Below, one piece after another: positions 8,954 through 18,762 of a DNA stretch of 64,000 nt; within the stretch, counting starts at the first letter, position 1, and each line of letters opens with the position of its first letter. Position numbers and translations under genes: made by a program. The DNA comes from Carbonactinospora thermoautotrophica (GTDB taxonomy: Bacteria; Actinomycetota; Actinomycetes; Streptomycetales; Carbonactinosporaceae), in the NCBI RefSeq assembly GCF_001543895.1, contig NZ_JYIJ01000017.1:186001-250000 (forward strand), given 5' to 3'. The notes below the pieces were generated by a model. That model saw only the letters and a program-made list of their open reading frames with translations, was not told where the DNA came from and did not search any database.

Positions 8954-9967
8954 TCAGCTGCGGAATGCCCGCCAACTGTCCACCATTCGCTGCACCTGGC
9001 CCTTGGTGAACCGGACCATGCACGTGTCACTGCCGTAATCCATGTAGTTGTCGACCGAATCGCGGCCGGGCTCGTGGCAAGTGTCCTGCCAGGGCGGGCA
9101 GCCGGTGGCGGGCTTGGCCTGAGGAGGCGTGTCGGGGACGTAGTCACCTGGTTCGTCGCAGCCGCTCTGGAACGTGTGCAGCAGGCCGAGCCAGTGCCCG
9201 ATCTCATGGGTGCCGGTGTCGCCCTGGTTGTAGCCCTGGCGGCCGCCGCCGGGCAGACTGTCGTACGCGAGCACGACGCCGTCGCGGGTCGGGTCGTTCT
9301 GGTACTCGTGCGGGTACGTGGACCAGCCGAGCAGTTGGGAACCGGTGTCGACCGTGTACAGGTTGAGGGTGTCCGGACCGCCGCGGCGCAGCTTGGACTT
9401 CATCGCGTACTCCGCGCTGGTGCCCGGCTGGGTCTGGTTGAACCAGGCCGCGTTGTCGGTGTAGGTCACGCCCTTCAGCACGAAACGAAAGGGAGAGACG
9501 GCGGCGCCCTTGCCTTCCCTGCCCCCGTGCGCGGCGTTGAGATGCGAGATCTGTCGCTCCACGGTCCTGCGGCTCAGCTTGCCGGTCGACCCGCTGTGGA
9601 TCACGTGGACGTAGACCGGCACCCGGATGGTCTGCGGCGCCCGAGCCCGCTCGTCGTCCGGCCTCCGCGCGCGAAGCGCGACACGCAACGCCCGTTCGAG
9701 CTCGGCGGCCTGCACCGCACTGAGCTGATCGGGGTCGCGCGGGGTGATTCCTGGCCCGCGCCCCGCCGCCCGCGCATCGACGCACGGCTGGCCGACCGGG
9801 CGAGCCGGTCTGGCGGCGGAACCGACAGCAGAACCGTCGGCGGTGACCGGCTCACCCGGGGCCGACGGTCGGCGGGCTGACTCGGGCTGGCCCAACAGGA
9901 GGAACGCCCCGAGCACACCCGCGCCGAACAACCGGAAGCAGTACGCGGAATCCGGCAGGTGTCGCAC
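8954..9967 (-). CDS. secreted zinc metalloprotease, pappalysin-like (M43)
   Basis: A 337 aa protein with an N-terminal hydrophobic segment (residues about 10-28) acting as signal peptide or anchor, then a Pro/Arg-rich linker. The catalytic motif HEIGHWLGLLH (residues 254-264) is the extended metzincin HExxHxxGxxH, and NYMDYGSD supplies the Met-turn. Cysteines in the last 70 residues (SGCDE, TGCPP, DTCHE, DTCMV) would form disulphides, fitting an exported enzyme. The start is GTG at 9967 with GGGGAGG 7 bases upstream. This is the cytophagalysin/ulilysin-like branch. Substrate is unknown. Confidence 0.88.
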   Translation of the reverse strand: MRHLPDSAYCFRLFGAGVLGAFLLLGQPESARRPSAPGEPVTADGSAVGSAARPARPVGQPCVDARAAGRGPGITPRDPDQLSAVQAAELERALRVALRARRPDDERARAPQTIRVPVYVHVIHSGSTGKLSRRTVERQISHLNAAHGGREGKGAAVSPFRFVLKGVTYTDNAAWFNQTQPGTSAEYAMKSKLRRGGPDTLNLYTVDTGSQLLGWSTYPHEYQNDPTRDGVVLAYDSLPGGGRQGYNQGDTGTHEIGHWLGLLHTFQSGCDEPGDYVPDTPPQAKPATGCPPWQDTCHEPGRDSVDNYMDYGSDTCMVRFTKGQVQRMVDSWRAFRS

Positions 9968-10121
9968 TGGATAACCTCCCCGTGACAGCGCCGCGCCGGT
10001 CGCGACGCTCGGGGAAGAAGTTAGATCAAGCCGCCGGATTCGGCGCGCTTTACAGCGCTACCTGGGGATAACTCCCGGATTCCACGCTCGAACGGGTGAA
10101 CAGGCTGTGGACAACGAGGAT

Positions 10122-10418
10122 TCAGGATCCCTGCCCGGACCCGCCGTCCCCGTCGCCTTCGCCCTTCGGGATGCTCTCGTAGATCTCCTTGCACACCGGG
10201 CACACCGGGAACCGCTTCGGGTCCCGGTTCGGCACCCAGACCTTGCCGCACAGCGCGATCACCGGCGTGCCGGTCACCGCGCTCTCGACGATCTTCTCCT
10301 TGCGGACGTAGTGCGCGAAGCGCTCATGGTCGCCCTCGTCGTACGCGTACTCGGTCCGCTCCTCGGTGATCGTGCCGAGCCCGTGGTCCAGTTCCGGGGA
10401 TTCCTGCGGAGTGGTCAT
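10122..10418 (-). CDS. DUF3039 family protein
   Basis: A 98 aa acidic protein. The central VTGTPVIALCGKVWVP and RFPVCPVCKEIYE carry three cysteines (C...CxxC) typical of the actinobacterial DUF3039 family, likely a small metal site. The tail is Gly/Asp/Ser rich. Function is unknown. It is well isolated: 154 bases from the protease gene and 214 from the YqgE gene. Confidence 0.8.
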   Translation of the reverse strand: MTTPQESPELDHGLGTITEERTEYAYDEGDHERFAHYVRKEKIVESAVTGTPVIALCGKVWVPNRDPKRFPVCPVCKEIYESIPKGEGDGDGGSGQGS

Positions 10419-10632
10419 ACGGTGAGTTTAGGTCGCCCGGCCGCACAACGGCCGCACAACGGAGCCCGCACGGCGCGGTGCCCGGGCCGCCGGCCCGGGC
10501 ACCAGGCGGCGTCGGTGTCGCCGCTCCCTCCGAAGGCGGCGGCCAGGTGGTCGAGCCGCTGCTCGCGCGGGGCCGGACATCACCCGCGGAGCCCGCGTCA
10601 GGGGGCCGGACCACGGCTCGCCCCGGCGCCGC

Positions 10633-11208
10633 TCAGTTCAGCGTCGGGTCCTCCAGGTACGTCGACAGCAGCGCCAGCTCGCTGCGCTGCCGCCGCAGCA
10701 CGTCCCGCCACAGCCGCTCCGGCCGGAGGCTGAACGCGTCCTGCGGCTCGGCGTCCACCACGTACCAGGCGCCCTCGCGCAGCTCCTGCTCCAGCTGGCC
10801 GGGACCCCACCCGGAGTACCCGGCGAAGATCCGCAGCGACCCCAGCTCGGCGGCCAGCACCTCAGGCGGTGCGTCCAGGTCGACCAGGCCGAGCCCGCCG
10901 TACAGCCGGCGCCAGCCCAGCGGCTCGGCGCTGCCGGGGACGACGGCGAGCCCGAGGGCGGAGTCGAGCGACACAGGACCGCCCTGGAACAGCACCTGCG
11001 GCCCGGTGACCAGCTCGGACCACAGCGGCAGCACCTCGGTGACGTCCACCGGGGTGGGCCGGTTCACCACGACGCCGAGCGCCCCGTTCTCGTCATGGTC
11101 GAGCATCAACACGACCGCGCGCGCGAAGTTCGGATCAGTGAGGGTAGGCGCCGCGACCAGCAGCTTTCCCTGTAGCGATGCGCCGTTCACTCCCCCATGA
11201 TCTCCCAT
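10633..11208 (-). CDS. YqgE/AlgH family protein
   Basis: A 191 aa protein of the DUF179 (YqgE/AlgH) family. LQGKLLVAAPTLTDPNF at the start, then VVLMLDHDENGALGVVVNRPT and FQGGPVSLDSALGL, are family hallmarks. I chose ATG at 11208, preceded by GGAGAGGG; an upstream start at 11241 adds 11 residues before the conserved region. The family is widespread, with no settled biochemical role. The AT-rich stretch at 11434-11530 may belong to its promoter region. Confidence 0.88.
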   Translation of the reverse strand: MGDHGGVNGASLQGKLLVAAPTLTDPNFARAVVLMLDHDENGALGVVVNRPTPVDVTEVLPLWSELVTGPQVLFQGGPVSLDSALGLAVVPGSAEPLGWRRLYGGLGLVDLDAPPEVLAAELGSLRIFAGYSGWGPGQLEQELREGAWYVVDAEPQDAFSLRPERLWRDVLRRQRSELALLSTYLEDPTLN

Positions 11209-11433
11209 GCTCGGCGGCCCTCTCCTTGAATCTCTCGGCATGCCTGGGAGAACCCCACCAGTTCAAGAGGGTACGGCGCTGACCTTGGACAGTCGTACGG
11301 CGTGGGGCGTCGCGACGGTCCCCGGCGCGACTCCCCACGCGGCCCGGGACGACGGGACTCACCCGCTCCGCGTAACGGGCCGGGGAACCCCGCCACGGTT
11401 ACCTACCCGGTAACCCTTGCGCGAGGTGCGGAA

Positions 11434-11530
11434 ACGCCCATGACAACTAATTTAGTTAATACGGCAAATGGTGTAATACGTACTTTTTGGGTTGTTTTTT
11501 CGCATGACTTCCTTCTAAGTTCCATATCGG
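11434..11530. other. AT-rich island in a 527-base gene-free stretch
   Basis: The stretch 11209-11735 has no supported gene. Within it, about 100 bases drop to roughly 40% G+C, including runs such as TTTTTT and the perfect inverted repeat AACTAA-T-TTAGTT near 11445-11457. A second inverted repeat (GGTTACC/GGTAACC) lies at about 11397-11415. This could be the YqgE promoter region or a nucleoid-protein site. A 52-codon open frame from ATG 11441 uses a TTA codon and is not convincing as a gene. Confidence 0.4.
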
Positions 11531-11677
11531 CCAGACAGCGATCTCCGACCATCAGTCGAGGGCCGGGGCTTCGGCCCCTCCGAAAGAAACCCTCATGACC
11601 CCGGCCGACTGGGGCCGGTTCCGACCAGCGCCGGAAGACCGTCCGGGCTGGCATAGATAGGGGTCTGCTCACCCCGG

Positions 11678-11714
11678 CGGGCCCGTCTCCCCCGCACCCA
11701 GGGAGACGGGCCCG
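11678..11714 (-). terminator. terminator after the malic enzyme gene
   Basis: A perfect 14-base stem (arms 11678-11691 and 11701-11714) with a 9-base loop lies 22 bases past the malic enzyme stop codon on the minus strand. Confidence 0.75.
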
Positions 11715-11735
11715 CACCCGTGTCCGGGCCGCAGC

Positions 11736-13124
<1,389 letters not shown>

Positions 13125-13495
13125 CGGCTGCCGACCCTCCTCCAGGCTGAAGCTGCAGTACCTGAGAATGCTGCCAGCACTCGGCGAGCACCCGAAAAAC
13201 GCTCGCCCGCACGGGACAGCGCCGGACGGGACAGCACCGGACGGCTCAGCGATGCACCCTCCCGGGTGACCGCTTCGTGGACCCTCTGGGCATTCGCCCG
13301 TCGCTGGCGTAGACTGATTTGCGGTCGCAGTTCGTTGTTGGTGTTACAACGCCCGCGGAAACGTCCGTGGGCGCTTTTGTTGCCGGGCCCTGCGCCTGGG
13401 CGGCACCGCAAGGAACGACCGGCGTCCGTGTCGGACGGACGTTAGCAGTGACGCTGGTCGTGGGGGCAACCCCACCAGTTAGGAGTGACAGAAAG
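13125..13495. promoter_or_regulatory. divergent promoter region and long leader of the cold shock gene
   Basis: The stretch separates the malic enzyme gene and the cold shock gene. TAGACT at about 13311 is a plausible -10 element for the plus strand, which would give a leader of roughly 180 bases. The leader has a hairpin at 13350-13373 (arms GCCCGCGG and CCGTGGGC, one G-U pair) followed by GCTTTT, so it looks like a terminator or attenuator placed upstream of the gene. Long structured leaders are usual for cold shock mRNAs. Confidence 0.5.
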
Positions 13496-13699
13496 ATGGC
13501 CCAGGGCACGGTCAAGTGGTTCAACGCCGAGAAGGGCTACGGCTTCATCGCGCAGGACAACGGCGGCCCAGACGTGTTCGTGCACTTCAGCGCGATCGTC
13601 GGCGACGGCTACCGCACGCTGGAAGACAACCAGCGTGTCGAGTTCGAGATCACGCAGGGTGCGAAGGGCCCGCAGGCCGACCGCGTGCGCGCCCTCTGA
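13496..13699 (+). CDS. cspA: cold shock domain protein
   Basis: A 67 aa single cold shock domain. RNP1 (KGYGFIAQ) and RNP2 (VFVHFSAI) are intact and the start [17 protein letters not shown] is typical. It binds single-stranded nucleic acid and acts as an RNA chaperone. The ATG at 13496 has TAGGAGTG upstream, and a long leader and a strong terminator flank it. The symbol denotes the family only; several paralogues are usual in actinobacteria. Confidence 0.95.
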   Translation: MAQGTVKWFNAEKGYGFIAQDNGGPDVFVHFSAIVGDGYRTLEDNQRVEFEITQGAKGPQADRVRAL

Positions 13700-13738
13700 C
13701 GCAGATCTCTCCGCGAGTAAGTCTCAATAGGTAAATCA

Positions 13739-13780
13739 CGGCGCCGGCCCCCAGGTGTCTCCACCTGGAGGCCGGCGCCG
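13739..13780. terminator. bidirectional terminator between csp and ADP-ribosylglycohydrolase genes
   Basis: Near-perfect 19-base arms (13739-13757 and 13762-13780) around a 4-base loop sit between two converging genes. Confidence 0.8.
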
Positions 13781-13846
13781 TTCCCGTACCGGCCGGCGGT
13801 CCCGGCCTCGACGGCTTCCCGGGAGAGCGTTCCCGCCGCGACACGC

Positions 13847-14887
13847 CTACAGCCAGCCCTCCCAGGCGTCGGCCAGGCGCTGGATGCGGTCGCGGTACTC
13901 GATCCGCCGGGCCCAGTCGGCCGGCCAGGCCGCAAGCCCGTGGCGGGCGCCGGCGAACGCCCCGGTCAGGCAGGCGATCGAGTCGGAGTCGCCGCTGGTC
14001 ACCGCCGCCCGCCGGAGCGCGGCGACCGGGTCGTCCGGATACAGCAGGAAGCAGTACAGGCCGGTCGCCAGCGCCTCCTCCGCGATCCAGCCCTGACCGG
14101 TGGCCAGGCACGGGTCCTGCGACCGGTCGGCGTGGGCGAGCGCGTCCTCCACGCGGGCCAGCGCCTGGTCGCACTCGACCCAGCCGGCCTCGATGAAGTC
14201 CTCCGGGCTGGCCGCGCCCGCCCGGCGCCACAGCTCGCCCAGCCACGCGTGGTGGTACACCCGGCGCTGGCTGCGCCCGTACTCGCGCAACTGGGGCACC
14301 AGCTCGCCCGGCTCGCACCCCACGGCCAGGAAACACACGGCGAGCGCGGTCAGTTCGGCCGCGGCCAACCCGGTTGGGTGCCCGTGGGTCAGGCCGGCCT
14401 GCAGCTGCGCGGCGCCGGACCGCTGCACCCCGTCGAGCCCCGGGACGAGCGCGATCGGGGCGACCCGCATGTTAGCGCCGCACCCCTTGGACTCGATGAT
14501 CGTGGCGCGATGCCAGGGGTACCCCTCTGCCAATCCCCGGCAGGCGCGCATGCAGGTGTTGCCGGGCGCGCGGTTGTTGTCCGGGCTGTACAACCAGTCG
14601 ACGAACGTCTTGCGCAGCTCCTGCTCGAACAGCTCGGGGGTGAACCCGCCCGGCCCGTCCGCGCACGCGGCCAGCAGCGCCTCCCCCACGGCGAGCGCCA
14701 TCTGGGTGTCGTCGGTCACCTGGGCGGGGTCGCCCGGCAGGTCCGCCGGGCCGTCCGGGCCGTACCTCGCCGTGATGAGGTCGACCGACATGAACTCGGT
14801 CGGCCCGGCCAGCGCGTCCCCGAAGGCGCTGCCGTACAGCGCCCCGGCCACCGGGAGCCGCCCCGGATCCACGGGCTGGGTCTCCAT
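13847..14887 (-). CDS. ADP-ribosylglycohydrolase family protein
   Basis: A 346 aa protein of the DraG/ARH fold. The N-terminal GALYGSAFGDALAGPTEF, the metal site VTDDTQMALAVGEAL, the NTCMRA region and the C-terminal SGDSDSIACLTGAFAGA (second Asp-rich site) are all present, so both magnesium sites look intact. It probably removes ADP-ribose from a protein or small molecule. I chose ATG at 14887, preceded by GGGGAGG at 7 bases. The frame stays open far upstream, but that region is promoter and the antisense of the lipoprotein gene. Confidence 0.9.
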   Translation of the reverse strand: METQPVDPGRLPVAGALYGSAFGDALAGPTEFMSVDLITARYGPDGPADLPGDPAQVTDDTQMALAVGEALLAACADGPGGFTPELFEQELRKTFVDWLYSPDNNRAPGNTCMRACRGLAEGYPWHRATIIESKGCGANMRVAPIALVPGLDGVQRSGAAQLQAGLTHGHPTGLAAAELTALAVCFLAVGCEPGELVPQLREYGRSQRRVYHHAWLGELWRRAGAASPEDFIEAGWVECDQALARVEDALAHADRSQDPCLATGQGWIAEEALATGLYCFLLYPDDPVAALRRAAVTSGDSDSIACLTGAFAGARHGLAAWPADWARRIEYRDRIQRLADAWEGWL

Positions 14888-15205
14888 GCGATTCCTCCCC
14901 TCGCTTCGACAGCGATCATGCCAAATCTCGACGCGCCAGCCCCGGCATTCAGGCCGGCGTCGTCCGAGCGGCAGGAGCGGGTGCGGGATCCGCCCGGCAC
15001 GTTCGGGGCTACCGGCCGGTCCGCGGGACGGCACGGTGTGGCGCTGCCGCATCGGTACGAACCCCCGGCCGGTACCAGTGTTCGCCGGCACATCCCCACG
15101 CGGTGGCCAGCTGTCTGATGAGTGATGGCCCGGACGGACCACCGAGTGCCACCCGTGTTCCCCGGAGTCCGCTCTCGGGCGGAGCGTCGGAGAAAGGACC
15201 CGCAC
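14888..15205. promoter_or_regulatory. divergent intergenic region
   Basis: This 318-base stretch separates the ADP-ribosylglycohydrolase gene (minus) and the lipoprotein gene (plus) and must carry both promoters. I recognise no clear -10/-35 pair, repeat or small gene in it. Confidence 0.4.
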
Positions 15206-16078
15206 GTGAAGAAACCGACCATGGTCGCCCTGGCCGCCCTGGCCGTCGGCGCGGTCTCGCTCCTCACCGGCTGTTCCAGCGTCAGCACCGAGATCGACCA
15301 GGTCGCCCTGCACTACACGGGCGGTCCCTTCCAGGACAAGCACTACGCCGACTTCGTGCCCCCGGGCGTCTCCGGTCGCCTCGACGGCCCCGGCGACAAG
15401 CACTACGTCTACCCCTACGGGCAGCGCACCTACACCTTCGCCAAGACCAACGCGGAGGCTCCACCGCTGTCGATCGTTTCCCGCGACAACGTCACCCTCA
15501 CCGTCACCGGCCAGGTGCTGTTCACCCTCAACACCAAGCCCGAGGTGCTTCGCCAGTTCCACGAGCGCATCGGCATGAAGTACAAGGCGTGGGAACCCGA
15601 AGGCTGGCGGCGGATGCTCGCCGACTACGTGCTGATCCACGTCGACCGCGCCCTGGACGGCACCGCGCAGCGCTACGGCTGGAAGGCCATCTACAACGAC
15701 CCCGCGGTCCGGAACGCGTTCGAGAAGGACGCCGCCGCCGAGGCCGTCAAGCGGGTCCGCGAGGCCACGGGCGGGGAGTACTTCTGCTCCCCCACCTACA
15801 CCGGCACCGGCCCGTGCGGCGACCTGGTGATCACCATCCAGAAGCCCGAGCCCCCGGCCAAGCTCGTCGAGGCGCTCGCCGCCGAGCAGGCCGCCATCCT
15901 GCAGAACGAGGCACAGAAGAAGATCAACCAGAAGGTCGCCACCGAGATGGAGTCCATCCGCCAACTGGTGGCGGTGCTCGGCCCCAACGGCGCCGTGCTC
16001 TGGAAGGCCATCCAGGACGGGAAGATCACCGTCGTCCCCGTTCCGCAGGGCGGCAGCGTCCAGGTCTCGCCGCGGTAG
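15206..16078 (+). CDS. lipoprotein with SPFH/band 7-like domain
   Basis: A 290 aa exported lipoprotein. MKKPTMVALAALAVGAVSLL is a signal peptide ending in the lipobox LTGC. The mature part (DQVALHYTGGPFQDKHYADF, VTGQVLFTLNTKPEVLRQF, then a helix rich in Ala, Glu and Gln: ALAAEQAAILQNEAQKKINQ) follows the strand-then-coiled-coil plan of band 7/prohibitin proteins, although it faces outside rather than the cytoplasm. The GTG start at 15206 has AGAAAGGA at 7 bases. The function is unknown, possibly membrane scaffolding. A terminator follows. Confidence 0.8.
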   Translation: MKKPTMVALAALAVGAVSLLTGCSSVSTEIDQVALHYTGGPFQDKHYADFVPPGVSGRLDGPGDKHYVYPYGQRTYTFAKTNAEAPPLSIVSRDNVTLTVTGQVLFTLNTKPEVLRQFHERIGMKYKAWEPEGWRRMLADYVLIHVDRALDGTAQRYGWKAIYNDPAVRNAFEKDAAAEAVKRVREATGGEYFCSPTYTGTGPCGDLVITIQKPEPPAKLVEALAAEQAAILQNEAQKKINQKVATEMESIRQLVAVLGPNGAVLWKAIQDGKITVVPVPQGGSVQVSPR

Positions 16079-16120
16079 AAAACCCGCACCGGGCGGCCTG
16101 GCGTCGAACCGGTCATGAGG

Positions 16121-16157
16121 AGGCCCCTGGAATCCGGGCGGATTCCAGGGGCCTTTC
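16121..16157 (+). terminator. terminator after the lipoprotein gene
   Basis: Perfect 14-base arms at 16121-16134 and 16141-16154 with a 6-base loop, followed by TTTCC. Confidence 0.85.
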
Positions 16158-16540
16158 CGATGTCGTGACCGCCCCACTGCCGGCGCTCCGGTTTTTCGCT
16201 GCCGGACGCACTCGGTTCAGGCCGGCCGCGTGCCCAGGGCGAGGATGTCGAGGTACTCGCGGACCGCGCGCTGGGCGGGCCGGTGCTCCCGCAGCACGCC
16301 CGCGAGGCGCTGGCCGCGATCGAGGAGGCCCGGCGGCAGCGGGGGTGGGCGCCATGGGGGCGTGTGGCGGGCAGGTGGCCGGTGAGCGCGTGCGGGACGC
16401 TCACCGGCCACGGTTGGGTGGCGGGCCGTGCGGGCGGTTTCTCTCGGGTCACCAGGGTTGCGGGGGCGTGGGTTGAGCCGGTGGCGCGGGAGTCCGGGCC
16501 CGCACGGCCCGCCGGCTCCGGTGGCGTCGGCTTTGGCCGC

Positions 16541-16588
16541 GTCGAGTGTGCGTGTCGTCACACGCGTGTGACGACACGCACACTCGAC
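16541..16588. terminator. 48-base perfect palindrome
   Basis: Arms 16541-16564 and 16565-16588 are exact reverse complements without a loop. It lies between the module A operon terminator and the region to the left, and a near copy lies at 41066-41111. It could be a transcription terminator for leftward or rightward transcripts, or a protein or recombination site. Confidence 0.55.
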
Positions 16589-16589
16589 G

Positions 16590-16637
16590 AAAAGCCCGGC
16601 CGGCGGGGCACCACGGGGGACGGTGTACCGGCCGGGC
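16590..16637 (-). terminator. intrinsic terminator of the module A small-gene operon
   Basis: On the minus strand the arms GCCCGGCCGG and CCGGCCGGGC enclose a 24-base loop and are followed by TTTT. Equivalent sequence follows the 35 aa gene in modules B and C. Confidence 0.75.
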
Positions 16638-16693
16638 CGGGGCCGGCCCCGCCCCGGGGAGGCGGCGAGGGTCGGGGCGCCCAGGGGCGTGGT

Positions 16694-16801
16694 CTAGCGG
16701 GGCAACCAGCCCAGGGCGTACAACAGGGCGGGCAACGCGAGCAGGGCCAGGCCGACCAGCAGGATCAGCGTGACCTTGGCTTCACGGCTGAGCCGGGGCA
16801 T
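16694..16801 (-). CDS. 35 aa single-span membrane protein (module A)
   Basis: MPRLSREAKVTLILLVGLAL begins a 35-residue protein that ends in ALGWLPR. A basic N-terminus, one 20-residue hydrophobic helix and a short C-terminus make a bitopic mini-protein. Its ATG lies 20 bases inside the 3' end of the zinc-knuckle gene, so the two are likely translationally coupled. Two other copies in the window (33585-33692, 41226-41333) have the same length and the same SREA-V-LIL-GLALLALP pattern with many synonymous differences, which strongly supports coding. I recognise no named family. A membrane anchor or toxin-like peptide are both possible. Confidence 0.75.
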   Translation of the reverse strand: MPRLSREAKVTLILLVGLALLALPALLYALGWLPR

Positions 16802-16982
16802 CGGCACCGTCTCCCCCGTACAGGGCTTTGATCTGCTGCGGTGTCAGCGGCAGCGAGCACGGGCCGCACGGATTCCCGTTGACCTGCCCGGTGCCGTGGC
16901 AGGTGGCACACGCGGGGTCGACGACGGCACGGGTTCCGGTCGTCCGCGCCACCTCCGGACGTTCCTCTTGCGGTCTGGTCAC
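16782..16982 (-). CDS. small CxxCHGTG zinc-knuckle protein (module A)
   Basis: A 66 aa protein. The core ACATCHGTGQVNGNPCGPCS holds two CxxC pairs, the first in a CxxCHGTG setting like one zinc module of DnaJ, followed by a short helix (LTPQQIKALYG). I chose GTG at 16982 with GGAAAGG 7 bases upstream; an ATG at 17021 is possible. Homologues in modules B and C share VVDPACATCHGTG and PCGPCS. Here the two partner genes seen upstream in B and C (DUF5999 and the 80-86 aa gene) are missing, and the gene is divergent from the regulator at 17163. Probably binds zinc; the role is unknown. Confidence 0.75.
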   Translation of the reverse strand: MTRPQEERPEVARTTGTRAVVDPACATCHGTGQVNGNPCGPCSLPLTPQQIKALYGGDGADAPAQP

Positions 16983-17162
16983 GTCTATGCCTTTCCATGA
17001 TCTGTTCCGAGCCTCGGCCATCCGCGTGACGATCTCCAGCCCTCCAGGCGCGTCATCGCCCTCCCCACGCCGGCCCTCGGGTTGGCCCTTTTCACCCCCT
17101 TCGTCCTCCGCCGTCGCCTATCCTGCCGCCCACGATCACCACAAGCGGCTACAGGGGGATGC

Positions 17163-18596
17163 ATGGGCATCGACCGTCAGCCGAATACGGCATTACGCGC
17201 CGTGCGGATAGCGCGGAACGAGTCGCAACGGGAGTTCGCCGAAGCCGTCATGGCGAAAGCCCGGGAGATGGGCCTCAACCTGGCCTGTGACGAGAAGCGG
17301 GTCGGCCGGTGGGAACGCGGCGAGGTCAGCTGGCCGACCCCGGCGTACCGGCGTGTCCTCAAGGCGCTCACCGGCAAGGACGCGGCCGAGCTGGGGTTCC
17401 GTTACCAGCCGCGGGAGGAGCGCGACGCCGAGCCGGGCAACCACGGGCAGGCCGACGCCCTCGCTGGCGAGGGGTACGCCGGAAGGGTAGGCGCGGGGGT
17501 GGTGACGCCGGCACCTCACGTGCCTACCGTGGAAACGCGCCCGCCGATCAATGGCGACCCCGGGGGGCACGAAACCGTCGAGATCCTGGTCATGACCCCG
17601 GAGGGAGGCCTTCAGATCATGAGCATCCCACGCCGGACCTTACTCGCCGCCGCCGTGGCCACACCGTTCCTACCGGCCATGCCGGCCCACGCCGCCGGGC
17701 CGGTCCCCAGCATGGACACGGTCGACTACCTGCGCGAGCTGCTGCCGCGCCTGGCCAGCCTGGACCAATCGCTCGGCGCGCGGCTCGTCCTCGGCACCGC
17801 GCGGGAACAGGTCGCCCTCGCCGAGGAGTTGCAACGGCACGCCCGCGGCGAGCTGCGCGCCGAACTGTTGCGCCTCGCCGGCCGCTACGCGGAATTCGTC
17901 GGCTGGCTGTATCAGGACTCCGGTGACCTGCCGTCCGCGTGGGCCTGGTGCAGCAGGGCGCACGACTACGCGGTCGAAGCCGACGACCCGGTGCTGGCCG
18001 CTTTCGTGATCGCTCGGAAGGCGTTTGTCTCCCTGTACCAGCAAGACAGTGCCCGCGTGGTCGCGCTGGCCCAGCGGGCACGCCAGCAGGCTCCCGAACT
18101 GCCGCCGCGCCTGGTTGCCTACACGTGGCAGCAAGAGGCATGCGGGTACGCGCTCGACGGTGACCTCTCCGGGGCCGAACGGGCGATGGAGCAAGCCCAC
18201 CGCGCGGTCGAGGCGGCCGAGGACCACGACTCCGACGCGGCCCGCGATGTCGCCGGGTTCTGCACCACGGGGTCGCTGACGGTATGGCAGGCATGGTGCT
18301 ACCGCGAGCTGAACCGACCGGACCAAGCAGTCAACCTTTACGAGCATGTCGTGAACGCATGGCCGGGGCACCGGCGACGGGGCCAAGGCCGTCTGCTGTC
18401 GTCCATGGCCGTCACGTACGCCGAGGCCGGCGAGCCGGAGCAGGCCGCGGCGACCGCGCGGGAAGCGCTGCCGATCGTGGCCGGCACCCGGTCGGCGCTG
18501 GCTCGTGAGGAGCTGCGCCGGCTCCAGACCGCGCTCGCGCCGTACGACGTCGAGCCGGTGCGCGAGCTCATGCCGGCGCTCGCGTCGGTCAGGTAG
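17163..18596 (+). CDS. XRE-type regulator with internal RR-x-x-L segment and TPR-like C-terminus (module A)
   Basis: A 477 aa protein. Residues 5-75 form an extended helix-turn-helix (TALRAVRIARNESQREFAEAV, KRVGRWERGEVSWPTPAYRRV). After a variable linker comes IPRRTLLAAAVATPFLP near residue 160, which resembles a twin-arginine signal but sits mid-protein. The remaining 300 residues are helical, tetratricopeptide-like repeats (LDQSLGARLVLGTA, ARVVALAQRARQQAPEL, DQAVNLYEHVVNAWP). Start ATG 17163 follows AGGGGG. A paralogue of the genes at 28191 and 34818. It likely senses a ligand or peptide through the repeats and controls the neighbouring small genes and tgm-like genes. Confidence 0.85.
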   Translation: MGIDRQPNTALRAVRIARNESQREFAEAVMAKAREMGLNLACDEKRVGRWERGEVSWPTPAYRRVLKALTGKDAAELGFRYQPREERDAEPGNHGQADALAGEGYAGRVGAGVVTPAPHVPTVETRPPINGDPGGHETVEILVMTPEGGLQIMSIPRRTLLAAAVATPFLPAMPAHAAGPVPSMDTVDYLRELLPRLASLDQSLGARLVLGTAREQVALAEELQRHARGELRAELLRLAGRYAEFVGWLYQDSGDLPSAWAWCSRAHDYAVEADDPVLAAFVIARKAFVSLYQQDSARVVALAQRARQQAPELPPRLVAYTWQQEACGYALDGDLSGAERAMEQAHRAVEAAEDHDSDAARDVAGFCTTGSLTVWQAWCYRELNRPDQAVNLYEHVVNAWPGHRRRGQGRLLSSMAVTYAEAGEPEQAAATAREALPIVAGTRSALAREELRRLQTALAPYDVEPVRELMPALASVR

Positions 18597-18623
18597 GGAG
18601 CCGCTGCCCCGAGGGCGGCTCCC
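18596..18623 (+). terminator. terminator after the module A regulator
   Basis: Arms GGGAGCCG and CGGCTCCC, the first overlapping the TAG stop codon by one base. Confidence 0.6.
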
Positions 18624-18762
18624 CTGTTCGCTGTCTGCCCTCGGGGGACGCGGGCACGGCGAAGGCCCCTTGGTGATCCCTTCGAGGGAGGGCCAGGGTG
18701 GTTCGGTACGGGGCGGCGGGTCGCGATAACTGATGCGTCCTTCGGGTCGAAAAGGAGCGATC

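Larger units (their letters stand above)
16310..16930. repeat. long direct repeat, copy A (module A tail)
   Basis: This stretch is nearly identical to 40850-41463 for its first 380 bases and still clearly alike through the 35 aa and zinc-knuckle genes. It covers a region without a supported gene (16158-16540), a perfect palindrome, a terminator, and the two small genes. Reading frames across the first 200 bases differ by indels between copies, so that part is probably not coding in both. Confidence 0.8.

Noticed and set aside
14888-16177. Long minus-strand open frame extending the ADP-ribosylglycohydrolase upstream
   Set aside because: It is antisense to the lipoprotein gene and has no domain; the ribosome binding site and the family start support 14887.
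16217-16561. Open frames on both strands in the left part of the long repeat
   Set aside because: One-base indels between the near-identical copies at 16.3 and 40.9 kb break every frame, and no product is recognisable.
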